This document shows positions 16,918 to 27,976 of a stretch of DNA of 64,000 nt, piece by piece (within the stretch, counting starts at the first letter, position 1; each line of letters starts with the position of its first letter). The stretch is from Armatimonadota bacterium (GTDB taxonomy: Bacteria > Armatimonadota > Fimbriimonadia > Fimbriimonadales > ATM1), in the NCBI GenBank assembly GCA_021324165.1, contig JAJPJR010000035.1, forward strand, positions 1-64,000, in the 5' to 3' direction. The notes below the pieces were generated by a model. The model searched no databases. It saw only the letters and a list, made by a program, of their open reading frames with translations, and was not told the DNA's origin. The position numbers were made by a program, and so were the translations under genes.

Positions 16918-17444
16918 TGGCCATCGCATGGTACGCCGTTCACACCATCGCGGGTCACGAAAACAAAGTGACTCAGATTATCAAACGCGTGGCGATCAAA
17001 GAGGGACTTTGGGACCGCGAGATTATGGAGATCTTGATTCCGACCGAGCAGACGATGAGAAACCGAAACGGGAAACGCGAAGTCGCCGAACGCAAAGTGT
17101 TTCCGGGCTACATTCTGGTTCGAATGGATCTGACCGAAGATGCGTACCGCCTTGTGAAAAAAACGAGCGGTGTCACAGGATTTGTGAGTTCGGGAACCAA
17201 GCCGGTTGCAATCCCCGAAGAGGAAGTGCAGGCGATCCTTCGAAGGCTGAACGAAACCCGCGATAAGCCGGTGGTTCCATGGAACGCCGGAGATTCTGTC
17301 AGAGTTTGCGAAGGTCCGTTCCAAGATTCGCCTGGCAAAGTGGTCGAAGTGGATGCAGACAAGCAGAAGTTGAAAGTGCTTCTGCCGATCTTTGGTCGCG
17401 ATACTCCGGTGGAACTCGATTTTCAACAAGTAGAAAAAGTTTAA
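16917..17444 (+). CDS. nusG: transcription termination/antitermination factor NusG
   Basis: The 175-residue protein has the NGN domain ([51 protein letters not shown]) and the C-terminal KOW domain ([20 protein letters not shown]). It binds the RNA polymerase clamp, increases processivity, and links RNA polymerase to Rho or to the ribosomal protein S10. The ATG overlaps the secE stop by one base. Given the lack of terminators between convergent genes in this window, Rho/NusG-dependent termination may matter here (inference). Confidence 0.97.
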   Translation: MAIAWYAVHTIAGHENKVTQIIKRVAIKEGLWDREIMEILIPTEQTMRNRNGKREVAERKVFPGYILVRMDLTEDAYRLVKKTSGVTGFVSSGTKPVAIPEEEVQAILRRLNETRDKPVVPWNAGDSVRVCEGPFQDSPGKVVEVDADKQKLKVLLPIFGRDTPVELDFQQVEKV

Positions 17445-17454
17445 GAGAAATAGA

Positions 17455-17880
17455 ATGGCAAAGAAAGTCGCAGCAAATATTAAACTAAACATTCCGGCTG
17501 GCAAATGCACGCCTGCTCCTCCGGTCGGCCCGGCGTTGGGTCAGGCTGGAATCAACATGATGGAGTTCATCAAAAAGTTCAACGAGATGACCATGGATCA
17601 GATCGGGAACACACTGCCGGTGGCAATCACGGTGTACGAAGACCGTTCGTACACGTTCGTGATCAAGGCGCCGCTTGCAAGCGATCTGATCAAAAAAGCC
17701 GCTGGAGTTGAAAAAGGCTCGGGCAATCCGTTGAAAGAGAAGGTTGGAAAAGTTTCGCGAAGCGCGCTCAAGGCGATCGCGCAAACCAAAATGAACGACT
17801 TGAACACCACCGATGTCGAGCAGGCGATGCGCGTGCTCGCAGGAACCGCCCGCTCGATGGGAATCGAGGTGGTGGACTAA
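17455..17880 (+). CDS. rplK: 50S ribosomal protein L11
   Basis: The 141-residue protein has the L11 signature set: [35 protein letters not shown], a central VEKGSG segment and the C-terminal RNA-binding domain ([20 protein letters not shown]). It binds 23S rRNA at the GTPase-associated centre and is needed for the stringent response through RelA. It lies 10 bp after nusG and 64 bp before rplA, the usual order. Confidence 0.98.
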   Translation: MAKKVAANIKLNIPAGKCTPAPPVGPALGQAGINMMEFIKKFNEMTMDQIGNTLPVAITVYEDRSYTFVIKAPLASDLIKKAAGVEKGSGNPLKEKVGKVSRSALKAIAQTKMNDLNTTDVEQAMRVLAGTARSMGIEVVD

Positions 17881-17944
17881 TCCCCAAGAACTGACACTCC
17901 CGTGGAAGAGCCAATCGGCTCGCACGGACCACCAAGGAGAAACC

Positions 17945-18676
17945 ATGAGACAGAACATTAGAACCGCGCCGCGCAGCCCTCGCTATGAAAAAGCCAGAGG
18001 CTTGGGGCAACGACTTGCGCTTCACGCGCCGAACGAGGCGATTGACCTTGTGAAGCAGTCAGCAACCGCAAAATTCACCGAAACCGTTGACCTGGCCGTT
18101 CGGCTTGGAATTGATCCAAAAAAGGGCGACCAAAACGTGCGTGGAACAACCACACTCCCGCACGGCACGGGCAAGTCACGCAAAGTTGCCGTATTAGCCA
18201 AAGGCGATCTTGCCAAGGCTGCCGAAGAGAGCGGCGCCGATCGTGTGGGCGCGGACGACTTGATCGAACAGATTCAAGCTGGATACAAAGATTTTGACAT
18301 CATCATCGCAAGCGAAGAGATGGCGCCTGCGCTTGCCAAAATCGGCAAAACTTTGGGGCCTAAAACTCCCAGCAAAAAAAGCGGCACGCTGACCAACGAC
18401 ATCGCCACCGCCGTCGGCGAAATCAAAAAAGCCACCAGGGTCGAATATCGCAACGACAAAGCGGGCATCGTGCACATGCCGATCGGAAAAACCAGTTTTT
18501 CTGCCGAACAGCTGATGGAAAACTTCAATGCCGCAATTGACGCGCTGATGAAAGCGAAGCCTCAAACCTCGAAAGGCAGGTATCTGATTACGATCACGCT
18601 CAGCAGCAGCATGGGCCCGGGGTTTCGCGTTGATCCCGCGTTGGCGGCGAAATCGAGCGCAGGCAAACTAAATTAG
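17945..18676 (+). CDS. rplA: 50S ribosomal protein L1
   Basis: The 243-residue protein has the L1 hallmarks [34 protein letters not shown] and, in domain [19 protein letters not shown] and the C-terminal [14 protein letters not shown]. It forms the L1 stalk that helps release deacylated tRNA, and commonly represses its own operon. The ATG at 17945 follows an AAGGAG element at proper spacing. The expected rplJ-rplL genes do not follow; the gene instead overlaps the convergent pyrE by 9 bp. Confidence 0.97.
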   Translation: MRQNIRTAPRSPRYEKARGLGQRLALHAPNEAIDLVKQSATAKFTETVDLAVRLGIDPKKGDQNVRGTTTLPHGTGKSRKVAVLAKGDLAKAAEESGADRVGADDLIEQIQAGYKDFDIIIASEEMAPALAKIGKTLGPKTPSKKSGTLTNDIATAVGEIKKATRVEYRNDKAGIVHMPIGKTSFSAEQLMENFNAAIDALMKAKPQTSKGRYLITITLSSSMGPGFRVDPALAAKSSAGKLN

Positions 18677-19237
18677 CCGCCGCGAACCTGGGTCCTGCAC
18701 CGGCTGCGAAGCGAGCCATTCGGGAACGGCATCGGGCGCGTAGCTTTTGGCAGGCATGGTGATCGCCGCGAACAGCGGCGCATCGAACTCCGCTGGAGGA
18801 TCGGAACGGTCAACCAGCACTCCGATCCCCACAACTTCCGCGCTGAGCGGAGCAAACAGTTCGCACACTTCTTGCACGCTTTGGCCGGTGGTCAACACGT
18901 CGTCAACCACGAGCACTTTGCATCCGGGCGCAACGCCTGCGCCTCGTCGCAGCACGCGCTTTCCTTCCGATCTTTCGACATAAATCGCAGGCAGTTCGAG
19001 TTGACGGGCAACTTCAAACGCCACAATCACGCCGCCGGTAGTGGGTCCGGCCACGATCTGCGCACCCGATTCGCGAAATCTTTCGCAGATCGAAGCGCAA
19101 ATGGTTGAAAGCACGTCCGGCTTTTCTAAAATCCGAAACTTTTCGAAGTACACATCGCTGTGCCTGCCCGAAGAAAGAACGAAGTGGCCTTTCATAACCG
19201 CGCCGGTTGTTTCCAATATTCTTGAAAAGTCTGTCAT
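18668..19237 (-). CDS. pyrE: orotate phosphoribosyltransferase
   Basis: The 189-residue protein contains GHFVLSSGRHSDVYFEKFR near residue 17, the GPTTGG motif, the ERSEGKRVLRRGAG loop, and the PRPP-binding VLVVDDVLTTGQSV motif (about residues 117-130). It converts orotate and PRPP to OMP in pyrimidine synthesis. The ATG at 19237 was chosen because the family starts a few residues before the SSGRHSD motif. It follows panD by 5 bp at the end of the ccm-panD-pyrE run. Confidence 0.95.
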   Translation of the reverse strand: MTDFSRILETTGAVMKGHFVLSSGRHSDVYFEKFRILEKPDVLSTICASICERFRESGAQIVAGPTTGGVIVAFEVARQLELPAIYVERSEGKRVLRRGAGVAPGCKVLVVDDVLTTGQSVQEVCELFAPLSAEVVGIGVLVDRSDPPAEFDAPLFAAITMPAKSYAPDAVPEWLASQPVQDPGSRRLI

Positions 19238-19242
19238 CGGGG

Positions 19243-19605
19243 TTATCCGTCGCGGGTGTAAGGCTTCATGTCGCGCACGATCCGATTGTGTTCGTCGAGC
19301 AGAACGATTTTTGCTGTAACGTCTTCGTCGGCCCAAGTGAACGCCGCAATGATCAACCTGTCGCCCACGCTCACGCGTTTGGCGGCTGCGCCGTTGAGCC
19401 CAAACGTGTGCTTTTCTCCGGGGAAGCAGTAGGTGGTCAGCCGCTCGCCGTTTTCGATGTTCCAAATGTAAACAAACTCTCCCGGCACGAGGCCCACTCG
19501 GTCCATCACCTCGGGGCAGATTTCAATGCTGCCGACATATTCAGGATTCGCATACGTCACCCGCGCGTGATGAATCTTTGATTTAAGGAGTTGAATCAGT
19601 CGCAT
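19243..19605 (-). CDS. panD: aspartate 1-decarboxylase proenzyme
   Basis: The 120-residue protein has the conserved self-processing site, a Gly25-Ser26 pair in YVGSIEI; cleavage there creates the pyruvoyl cofactor on the new N-terminal serine. IWNIENGERLTTYCF and LNGAAAKRVSVGDRLIIAAF match the family. It makes beta-alanine from aspartate for pantothenate and coenzyme A synthesis. The gene overlaps the end of ccmF by 23 bp and precedes pyrE; its link to cytochrome biogenesis genes looks positional, not functional. Confidence 0.95.
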   Translation of the reverse strand: MRLIQLLKSKIHHARVTYANPEYVGSIEICPEVMDRVGLVPGEFVYIWNIENGERLTTYCFPGEKHTFGLNGAAAKRVSVGDRLIIAAFTWADEDVTAKIVLLDEHNRIVRDMKPYTRDG

Positions 19606-21931
19606 CGCTTTGGCCCGCTGGTTTGGCGCTGGAACGCACCTGCAGCATCGTCAGGAATCCGCCGAGCGCCATCATACCCGCGCCGATCCAAACAAGAATG
19701 GTCAAAGGCTTGTAATACAGTTCGATCGGCAATATCGGTTCGGAAAACTGCACCGAAAACGTCGCTTCGTGACTGCCTGCTTGAACCGATTCCAGAACGA
19801 CCACGAAGTCATCGCCAGCTGGCGCAGGAACCCTCACTGCGTTTCCTCGATCCAGCACCAGTTCCGGCTCGGCATCGAACGTCTTCGCATCGTACACAAC
19901 CTTCAGTTTCGTGCCGAACCGAGTGCCCGACATTCCGGGCTGCCCGTGCATCACAAACTTTTGATATTCAATTTTGATGTTTTGAATTTCGCCGCTTTTG
20001 CCCGGCATCAGGCTGATCGAGTTTCCGAACGTGGTGATGGGAGATGAGACGCTCAAATAAAGGTCATACAATGGCGAGCCGAAAATTGCGGGTCGGGTGA
20101 CCAGCATCGGCTCGCCATCATCGGAATCCATTTTGAAATAGTGTGAAACGTCGGCGCGAAGGTCGGTGCTTTGGCTGCGCAGATCCGTAAGTTCGACCTT
20201 CAAACGGTTTTCTGGTCGAACCCACTCGCTGAGCGATGGCGTTCGTTCGAGCCGAACCAAAAACGCTTTCGGCCCCGCCTGCAATTGAGCGGGACGTGTA
20301 ACCGAAACGAACGATTTGACCTCGCGTTCGAACGCGCTCGAAACGATCAGCCCCATCAGCAGCAGCGAGACTCCCGTGTGCATGGCAAAAGGCGCCCAAC
20401 GTCCACGCTTTCGCGCGCTCTCGAACGTCCGCCATAAATTCGCGATGATAGAGGACACGCACAAAAAAACGATTATCGAAAGCAGAACAAGCAGGTTGGG
20501 GCTGCGCTGATCGAACAGTCCTTGACTTCGTATATACCAGATCGCTGCTCCCGAATACAAAAGCGATGCGACTCCGATGCTCGCAAGGTCGGCCCACCGT
20601 TTTGTCTGCGTCTTTGTCCATCCCAAAAACGGCACGATCGCCATCAGCAGCATAAACGGAATGAACGCATACGGCACGATGCGATTGTAGGTCGCCTGCT
20701 CGATCACTCTCGCTTTTCCTTGATCGTCGAAACGCCCAAATATCGCGCTGAAAAACGGGACGGACATTCCGATCGCCGCGATAAGCGCGATCGCATAAGT
20801 GGACGCGATTCCCAGCGCAAATCCGATGAGACGATCACCTCCTGCGGCAGTTTGGGGTCGCGGTTCTTTGCGCGCAAGCAACAGCGCTCCCAACGCGATC
20901 ACCGATGCCGCCACGGCGATTACGAATCCCAAAAGCAGACGATGCGCGCCTTCACCCATCCGAGCGAAACTGTGAACCGAAACATCCGCGAGCACTCCGC
21001 TTCGCGTGAGAAACGTGCCGTAGGAAAACCAGAACAGCGGAAGCGCGCCGAGAAACAGACTGAGCCTCTGCCACCTTCCGCGACGCAGGCGCACATACAA
21101 CGCATGAAGAAACGCCACGGCGCCCAGAAACGGAACCAGGCTCACGTTCTCGACAGGATCCCACGCCCAAAACCCTCCCCAGCCGAGCGTTTCATAAGCC
21201 CACAGCCCGCCCATCACAACGCCGATGCCAAGCATGGTGGTCGAGAACACGGCGAGCGGCCGAATCGCAGGCGCCCACGAATTGCGATCGAAGCATACGG
21301 CCGCCGACCAGACCCACGCGAACATCGCCAGCAGCGAGCCGAAGCCTGTGAAAATCACCCACGGATGAATCGCCATCCAATAGTTTTCCAAAACCGGATT
21401 GAGCCCGCGCCCATCAGGAGGAACGGGATGCCTGATTCCCGCCGGAAGAAGATTCAGGTCTTCCTGGCGCCATTGCAACAGGTTGAACGGCGATTCGAAT
21501 GCCACGATCCCCAGCAGCGCCGCAAGCGCAACACCGCACACAATCAGAAAAACGGGCCGATAGATCCCGACGCGGAACGACACGAAAAACGCGATGAGCG
21601 AACTGGTCAGCGTCCATAACAGGAAACTGCCCTCCTGCGAAGCCCAAGCGGCGCTCAGCCGATAAATCTCTTTCAAATCGTCGCGCGTGTTCGCAAATAC
21701 ATAAGCGAACTCGTACTGCCGAGACATCAGCAGCGTTACATGAATCGCAAACGCGCACACGGTGGCGGCCACGCCAAGACCGAAAAAGATGTGCGACAGT
21801 TTTGTGCGCCGAAAGATTCCGGCGATTACAACGGCCAGAAAGCTGCAGATGGCGAAAATCACGATCGCCTTGCCGGCGGTTCCCAAACCGATCGCCCAGC
21901 CCGGGGCGTCCCTAATCACAAAGTTGGGCAT
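19583..21931 (-). CDS. ccmF: cytochrome c haem lyase CcmF
   Basis: This 782-residue polytopic protein shows the haem-handling WWD-type motif WGGFWAWDPVENVSLVPFL (near residue 225) and the upstream ASQEGSFLLW and HPWVIFTGF segments, plus a C-terminal soluble domain followed by a last membrane helix. CcmF takes haem from holo-CcmE and, with CcmH where present, attaches it to CXXCH apocytochromes in the periplasm. It follows ccmE by 3 bp. No ccmA, B, C, G or H gene is in the window, so the pathway must be completed elsewhere. Confidence 0.95.
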   Translation of the reverse strand: MPNFVIRDAPGWAIGLGTAGKAIVIFAICSFLAVVIAGIFRRTKLSHIFFGLGVAATVCAFAIHVTLLMSRQYEFAYVFANTRDDLKEIYRLSAAWASQEGSFLLWTLTSSLIAFFVSFRVGIYRPVFLIVCGVALAALLGIVAFESPFNLLQWRQEDLNLLPAGIRHPVPPDGRGLNPVLENYWMAIHPWVIFTGFGSLLAMFAWVWSAAVCFDRNSWAPAIRPLAVFSTTMLGIGVVMGGLWAYETLGWGGFWAWDPVENVSLVPFLGAVAFLHALYVRLRRGRWQRLSLFLGALPLFWFSYGTFLTRSGVLADVSVHSFARMGEGAHRLLLGFVIAVAASVIALGALLLARKEPRPQTAAGGDRLIGFALGIASTYAIALIAAIGMSVPFFSAIFGRFDDQGKARVIEQATYNRIVPYAFIPFMLLMAIVPFLGWTKTQTKRWADLASIGVASLLYSGAAIWYIRSQGLFDQRSPNLLVLLSIIVFLCVSSIIANLWRTFESARKRGRWAPFAMHTGVSLLLMGLIVSSAFEREVKSFVSVTRPAQLQAGPKAFLVRLERTPSLSEWVRPENRLKVELTDLRSQSTDLRADVSHYFKMDSDDGEPMLVTRPAIFGSPLYDLYLSVSSPITTFGNSISLMPGKSGEIQNIKIEYQKFVMHGQPGMSGTRFGTKLKVVYDAKTFDAEPELVLDRGNAVRVPAPAGDDFVVVLESVQAGSHEATFSVQFSEPILPIELYYKPLTILVWIGAGMMALGGFLTMLQVRSSAKPAGQSDATDSTP

Positions 21932-21934
21932 CGG

Positions 21935-22306
21935 CTATCTGTCGGCGGCCTCGTATTTGCTGGGGCATTGGGTTTTTATGGAATCGGCGGCGAACTGCCC
22001 GTTCCTGCCGGTGCCGCCGACCGATGCTTTCGGAGCGGAATCAAAGTTGGGAGGCTTCGCGCCGTGGTACACCACTTTCAACCGGTCTCCCGAATCGTCA
22101 ATCAGATCGAATTGGAATACTCCGGAAGCGATGTCGAAAGAGGCGGAGTTATGGTCAATCGTCCCAGCCACGTGGACGTATCTGCCGTTCGAGGCGGCGG
22201 CTTCCTTTGCCGATACATACGGGGTGGCGTTCGCCATAAAGGCGTAAACCATCAGGCAGATTCCAAACAGAATCAGAAAGGCGGTTGCAAGGGCGCCGAA
22301 CTTCAC
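21935..22306 (-). CDS. ccmE: cytochrome c maturation haem chaperone CcmE, CxxxY type
   Basis: The 123-residue protein has one N-terminal membrane anchor (residues 5-24) and an OB-fold beta barrel (YVHVAGTI, FDLIDDSGDRLKVVYHGAKPPNF). In classical CcmE haem is bound covalently by a histidine in an HDENY-like motif; here that position reads CPSKY (114-118), the CxxxY variant described for archaea and some bacteria. It would carry haem to CcmF. Translation starts at GTG 22306. A TAAAAT element 14 bases upstream could be its -10 promoter. Confidence 0.92.
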   Translation of the reverse strand: MKFGALATAFLILFGICLMVYAFMANATPYVSAKEAAASNGRYVHVAGTIDHNSASFDIASGVFQFDLIDDSGDRLKVVYHGAKPPNFDSAPKASVGGTGRNGQFAADSIKTQCPSKYEAADR

Positions 22307-22383
22307 GGTGATCTGTTGTGATTTTACGCTCGAAACCGTCCCAAATGCCGCGAAAAGGTAAGATTACAGCGCGGTTTGTTCGC

Positions 22384-22938
22384 ATGAAACTCAAAATCTT
22401 CCTGATTTCGTTGGCCGCCGCGGCAATCGGCGCGGTCGGACTGCTTAGGGCGCAAGGCAGCCCAAAACCTAACCCCCCGGCCAAGAAGTACGCCACCATG
22501 CGCCTGCAGAGCGACATCGGCAGTTTCTGGTGCGAGGGAGAGGGCCATGTGGAGCTCACGTTTCGGGGAACGCTGCTGATCAGCGACTTCCAGGGCTCGA
22601 CCCTGACGGTCACGGGCAGAGTGAAAAAGGAGTGGGACAAATGGGGCCGGCAGGTGTGGTTTGCCGCCTTGGATGCTCAGGGGCGGCCCGCAAAACTGGT
22701 TTTGGACGGCAAGTGGAGGCGGCTGAACTGGTTTGGTGGCGACCTGAACTGCACGTGGCACGGAGCCGGGTTGGCGATGCTTTTCGGCGAGTTTTCTGAG
22801 CGCACCGGCTCGACGGGTTCGATTCAAGTGGACGACAGCGAGAAACGCCCATGGTTCACCACGGGCACCACTTACCATCTTCCGCCGGGGCCCGGCGAGT
22901 TCGAAAAACTGAAAGTTCCTGAGCCGCCTTCCAACTGA
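22384..22938 (+). CDS. secreted protein of unknown function
   Basis: The 184-residue protein has a standard signal peptide (MKLKIFLISLAAAAIGAVGLL, cleavage likely after LLRA), then a mature region rich in predicted beta strands and tryptophan (SFWCEGEGHVELTFRGTLLI, RQVWFAALDAQG, RRLNWFGGDLNCTWHG). Two cysteines (in FWCEG and LNCTW) could form a disulfide. It ends in a proline-rich tail. The start at 22384 is set by the signal peptide. It is divergent from ccmE and precedes atpD by 75 bp. I do not recognise a family. Confidence 0.75.
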   Translation: MKLKIFLISLAAAAIGAVGLLRAQGSPKPNPPAKKYATMRLQSDIGSFWCEGEGHVELTFRGTLLISDFQGSTLTVTGRVKKEWDKWGRQVWFAALDAQGRPAKLVLDGKWRRLNWFGGDLNCTWHGAGLAMLFGEFSERTGSTGSIQVDDSEKRPWFTTGTTYHLPPGPGEFEKLKVPEPPSN

Positions 22939-22947
22939 AGAGGGTAA

Positions 22948-24447
<1,500 letters not shown>

Positions 24448-24450
24448 AGC

Positions 24451-24855
24451 GTGGCGAAAACTTTCGATCTTTCGGTGGTTTCGGCAGACCGCACCCTGGT
24501 TGCCGAAGTTTCGGACATGATCATCGCGCCCGGCAAACACGGATATTTCGGCGTCTTGGCAGGGCACGAACCGTTCCTGACCAGTCTGAAGCCAGGCATC
24601 GTATTGTTCAATGACGCAGGGGGTCATGAGCAGAAGGTTGCGATTTCCGGAGGGTTTTTGGAAACCGACGGTTCGAAGGTGATCGTGCTTGCGGATGCCG
24701 CCGAGCGCGTCGAGGAGATTGACGTTGAGCGTGCGATGAAAGCGTTGGAACGCGCAAAAGCACGCCTCGCCGAAAAGAGCCAAGATGTGAACCTTTCGCG
24801 CGCGACCGCTTCGCTGGAACGCGCGGCGAACCGGCTGCGCGCAACAGGCCGCTAA
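24451..24855 (+). CDS. atpC: F1 ATP synthase epsilon subunit
   Basis: The 134-residue protein has an N-terminal beta sandwich (FDLSVVSADRTLVAEVSDMIIAP, HGYFGVLAGHEPFLTSLKPG, ISGGFLETDGSKVIVLAD) and a C-terminal helical hairpin (ERAMKALERAKARLAE) that can extend to inhibit ATP hydrolysis. It starts at GTG 24451, 3 bp after atpD. It overlaps the end of the convergent beta-helix gene by 4 bp. Confidence 0.95.
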   Translation: MAKTFDLSVVSADRTLVAEVSDMIIAPGKHGYFGVLAGHEPFLTSLKPGIVLFNDAGGHEQKVAISGGFLETDGSKVIVLADAAERVEEIDVERAMKALERAKARLAEKSQDVNLSRATASLERAANRLRATGR

Positions 24856-27116
24856 CGCTTCGGCTTCAGGCTCATTTTCAGCGCGGCATATCCGTCAATT
24901 TCGAAATGCTGGATTTCGATGCGGTGTTTGCCGCCCAGTTCAACGGTGCGCGAATACGGAGTCGGCGGCTGCCAATGCCATTCGTCCAGAATCAGTTTTC
25001 CATCGAGCCATGCGCGGATGCCGTCATCGGCAACGAATTCGAGAACATACGTCCCTTTGGGAACTTCGAACTCGCCAACCGCATGGGTGGCGAAGTAGTC
25101 GCCAGGGAGTCCCTCGCCGATCGCTCCTCCCCATTCATAATTCAGGCGATCGGCCGTTTCTCTTTTGATCGGGTTGGTTTTCAACAGCGCTTCAAACGCA
25201 TCGAGGTTTTTGCGTGGATCGGTGGCATCATCCCATTTGAACCATTCAACTTTCCAGTCAATCGGCGCGAAGAACTCCGAATAAGAAAAAAGATACGGCT
25301 TGCCTTTTGGGATCTTTTCGCCAAGCGGTGTTACAATCGCATCGCCCGTGAATTCAAGCTGAAGAAACAGGTCGGTTGCGGCCCCTCGACTTGGCAGAAT
25401 CGAAATGAATCCCGGCGCCTGCCCATGCTCGACCGAAACCTGCTGAATTCCGCGCATCTGTTTCACACGCCAGGCTCCTTTCGGGCCGACGATTTCAAAC
25501 TTATGCCATTCCTGCATTTGGCCTTTTGAGTCAGGTTTCCGTTCTGTTCCGCGCGGCCACAGCACGGGCGATTTGAAATCAACCGGTCCCCACTCGTTTA
25601 CCAAAATGTATTTGCGGCCTCGAATCTGTCCGGGCTTGATGAACGGATCCATGCCGCCTTTCAACTGGGCAACTGCATACGGCTTCGACGCTTCGAACAC
25701 CGGGTGAAACGGGTCCCATTTGGCTTGGGGTTTTGGCGCCTGATCTGTTGCCAGCCATCGGTTTTGGCTCGTTGCGATGCCCGCGAGCGGCTTGACGGCT
25801 CCGTGCACGGTGTTTCCGATGAATTCGGTTGAAGCAAAGTCTCCTGCGGCGGCGACGGGGTTCACATCGTCGCAGAACAAATTGTCTTCGATGCGTGTTT
25901 TTTGAGTGTTTCTTAGCGATATCGGCACTTTTACGCCAGCAAAACTGTTCCTGGCAATAAAGTTGTTTAAACTGCGGGTGTCCCTCTTTTTGGGATATCC
26001 CCAGCTTTCATCCGAAACTTTGTCCCACCACAAATTGATACCGATTGACCCTCCAATGAACAGGTTATCGCTGATGGCGTTGTTCATGCCGTGTTCGATG
26101 GCGATATGCTCGTCGCTTGTTGAGAAACAGTTGCCGATGATTTTCGAATCGTAACTATAGCCGCCCCAAATGCCGTGCCAGCATTCATCCATCAGGTTGT
26201 TAACGACGGTATTGCGGCTGAACGTCATTTCAATTCCGTTCGCGGGCGCTCCGCTGAAATCGTTTCCATAGAGCAGATTGTCGTTGCATCCGCCTTGGCC
26301 CGTATCCATGGTGGATTGCCCTGCCCACAGGAAAAATCCGTCTCCGCCATGCGTGGCCGAATTGAAAGCGAAAACGTTTCGGCTCGACTGCTCATAAATG
26401 ATGATGCCCGCCGAATCTTGTCCGCGATTGTAAACTCCGTGGCTGTATCCCCTCACGCACCAATCAATTTTGTTGTGCATGATCTGATTGTCGCTTGAAA
26501 GATACATCGCGAGCCCGCAGCCCGACAAAAACGAAAGATCGCAGTTCCAAACTTTGCCTTTGTTGCACTCCATCAGCATCAGGCCGTTTTGGCCGCCGGT
26601 GCAGGTCATGCCTTTCACTTCGAATCCGTCGCACTTGCGCAGATACGCGCCGCAGCCGTACCTCAACCATTCATCGTTTTCATTGTGATGATAGGACAGC
26701 CAGTCGCTCAAGTCCTCCCTTTCAAGATTGCTCAAAAGATGCTGCTTCCAGTTGTACGAAAGATCGCAGTTCAGGATTTTGATTCCTGGGCAGTTCCGCG
26801 CGATGATGCCGATTTTGTAGCCTCGGATCACCGCGTTTTTAATTGTGATTCCGCGGCCCTTCACGACAATGGCGGTGCCTTTCCGTTCATTGGGCAGTGC
26901 AGAAATCGGGGTGCCCATTAAAACCGCACCGTCGAAATCCACAACGATTCCGTTGCCCGAGATCATGATTGCGCCGGTTGTTCCCGCATCGTCGCCCGAT
27001 GGCAGCGAATAAGTTCGGCGCCTGATTGTGCATGTGCGATCAATGACCATGCCAGGTTTCAAATCAATCGCCTGCTTTTGCATTGCCATCAGTATAACCG
27101 TGCCGACTGTTATCAT
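24852..27116 (-). CDS. right-handed beta-helix protein with C-terminal PA14-like domain
   Basis: This 754-residue protein has an N-terminal hydrophobic start, then about 400 residues of repeated beta-helix rungs (NxVVNNLMDECWHGIWGG, NAISDNLFIGGSIGINLW and similar N-x-I/F-x-x-N patterns), a linker with beta-rich domains, and a C-terminal PA14-like module (GDYFATHAVGEFEV, DDGIRAWLDGKLILDEWH). Beta-helix proteins of this type often bind or cleave polysaccharides; no specific catalytic site is evident. ATG 27116 has an AGGAGG a few bases upstream. It closes a CUT1 sugar importer operon, which suggests a carbohydrate-related role. Confidence 0.85.
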   Translation of the reverse strand: MITVGTVILMAMQKQAIDLKPGMVIDRTCTIRRRTYSLPSGDDAGTTGAIMISGNGIVVDFDGAVLMGTPISALPNERKGTAIVVKGRGITIKNAVIRGYKIGIIARNCPGIKILNCDLSYNWKQHLLSNLEREDLSDWLSYHHNENDEWLRYGCGAYLRKCDGFEVKGMTCTGGQNGLMLMECNKGKVWNCDLSFLSGCGLAMYLSSDNQIMHNKIDWCVRGYSHGVYNRGQDSAGIIIYEQSSRNVFAFNSATHGGDGFFLWAGQSTMDTGQGGCNDNLLYGNDFSGAPANGIEMTFSRNTVVNNLMDECWHGIWGGYSYDSKIIGNCFSTSDEHIAIEHGMNNAISDNLFIGGSIGINLWWDKVSDESWGYPKKRDTRSLNNFIARNSFAGVKVPISLRNTQKTRIEDNLFCDDVNPVAAAGDFASTEFIGNTVHGAVKPLAGIATSQNRWLATDQAPKPQAKWDPFHPVFEASKPYAVAQLKGGMDPFIKPGQIRGRKYILVNEWGPVDFKSPVLWPRGTERKPDSKGQMQEWHKFEIVGPKGAWRVKQMRGIQQVSVEHGQAPGFISILPSRGAATDLFLQLEFTGDAIVTPLGEKIPKGKPYLFSYSEFFAPIDWKVEWFKWDDATDPRKNLDAFEALLKTNPIKRETADRLNYEWGGAIGEGLPGDYFATHAVGEFEVPKGTYVLEFVADDGIRAWLDGKLILDEWHWQPPTPYSRTVELGGKHRIEIQHFEIDGYAALKMSLKPKR

Positions 27117-27124
27117 TGTGCCTC

Positions 27125-27976
27125 CTATTTTGTGCTGCCCAGAATGATGCCCCTTACAAAATACCTTTGCGCGTACAAGAATACTGCCAAAACCGGCACC
27201 ATAACAATCACGGTGGCAGCCATCTGCATCGGCCAGTTGTTGCCGCCATAGGAGTTTTTGAATACCGACAACCCGACCTCGAGCGTTCGCATGTAAAGCG
27301 AATTGGTTGCCAAAAGGGGCCAAAAGAAATCCGTCCAAGTTGCAATGAATGTGAAAGCAGCCACAGTCGCAAGTGCGGGCTTTGCCAGCGGAAGAATGAG
27401 TTTCCAATAGATCCTAAATTCAGATGCGCCGTCGAGCCGGGCAGCCTCATCAATATCGAACGGGATTTGAATGAAAAACTGCCGAAGCAGAAACACACAA
27501 AACGCACTGCTCGCGCCAGGCACAATCAATGCATAATAAGAATCCAGCCAGCCAAGCGAACGGACAATCAGGTAAACGGGAATTTGGAGCACGGGGCCGA
27601 CGAACATCATCGAAAGCCAGAACATTCGAAAAAACGTCTCTCGGCCTGCGAATCGCAGACGCGTCAGCCCATAGGCAGCCATTGAGGTGAAAAGCAGAAC
27701 AAGACAAACGGTGCATGCCGTAACAAAGACCGTGTTCAAAAGAAAGATCGGCACCGGCAATCCGGAATCAAACAGCACGGTCTTATAGTTTTCGAAATGC
27801 GGATCAAAAACCTTGTGACCTTCTTCAAATCGCGTCGGCACAACTCGCTCGATTGTAGGAATGGGCGCCTTTGAAGGGTGAAGCGACACCAACAGCATCC
27901 ACACGAACGGCGCAGCCAAAAACGCCGCCAGCGCCGAAAGAAGCAGATAACTGCCCAATGCCCTGAAGAGTTTCAT
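27125..27976 (-). CDS. CUT1 sugar ABC transporter permease (MalG-like)
   Basis: The 283-residue protein has six membrane segments and the EAA loop DEAARLDGASEFRIYWKLIL with downstream PLAKPALAT, the site where the ATPase docks. ATG 27976 overlaps the stop of the first permease gene (ATGA). It forms the import channel as a heterodimer with the MalF-like protein. The substrate is probably an oligosaccharide or sugar alcohol, judging only from family and context. No ATPase gene accompanies it. Confidence 0.93.
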   Translation of the reverse strand: MKLFRALGSYLLLSALAAFLAAPFVWMLLVSLHPSKAPIPTIERVVPTRFEEGHKVFDPHFENYKTVLFDSGLPVPIFLLNTVFVTACTVCLVLLFTSMAAYGLTRLRFAGRETFFRMFWLSMMFVGPVLQIPVYLIVRSLGWLDSYYALIVPGASSAFCVFLLRQFFIQIPFDIDEAARLDGASEFRIYWKLILPLAKPALATVAAFTFIATWTDFFWPLLATNSLYMRTLEVGLSVFKNSYGGNNWPMQMAATVIVMVPVLAVFLYAQRYFVRGIILGSTK

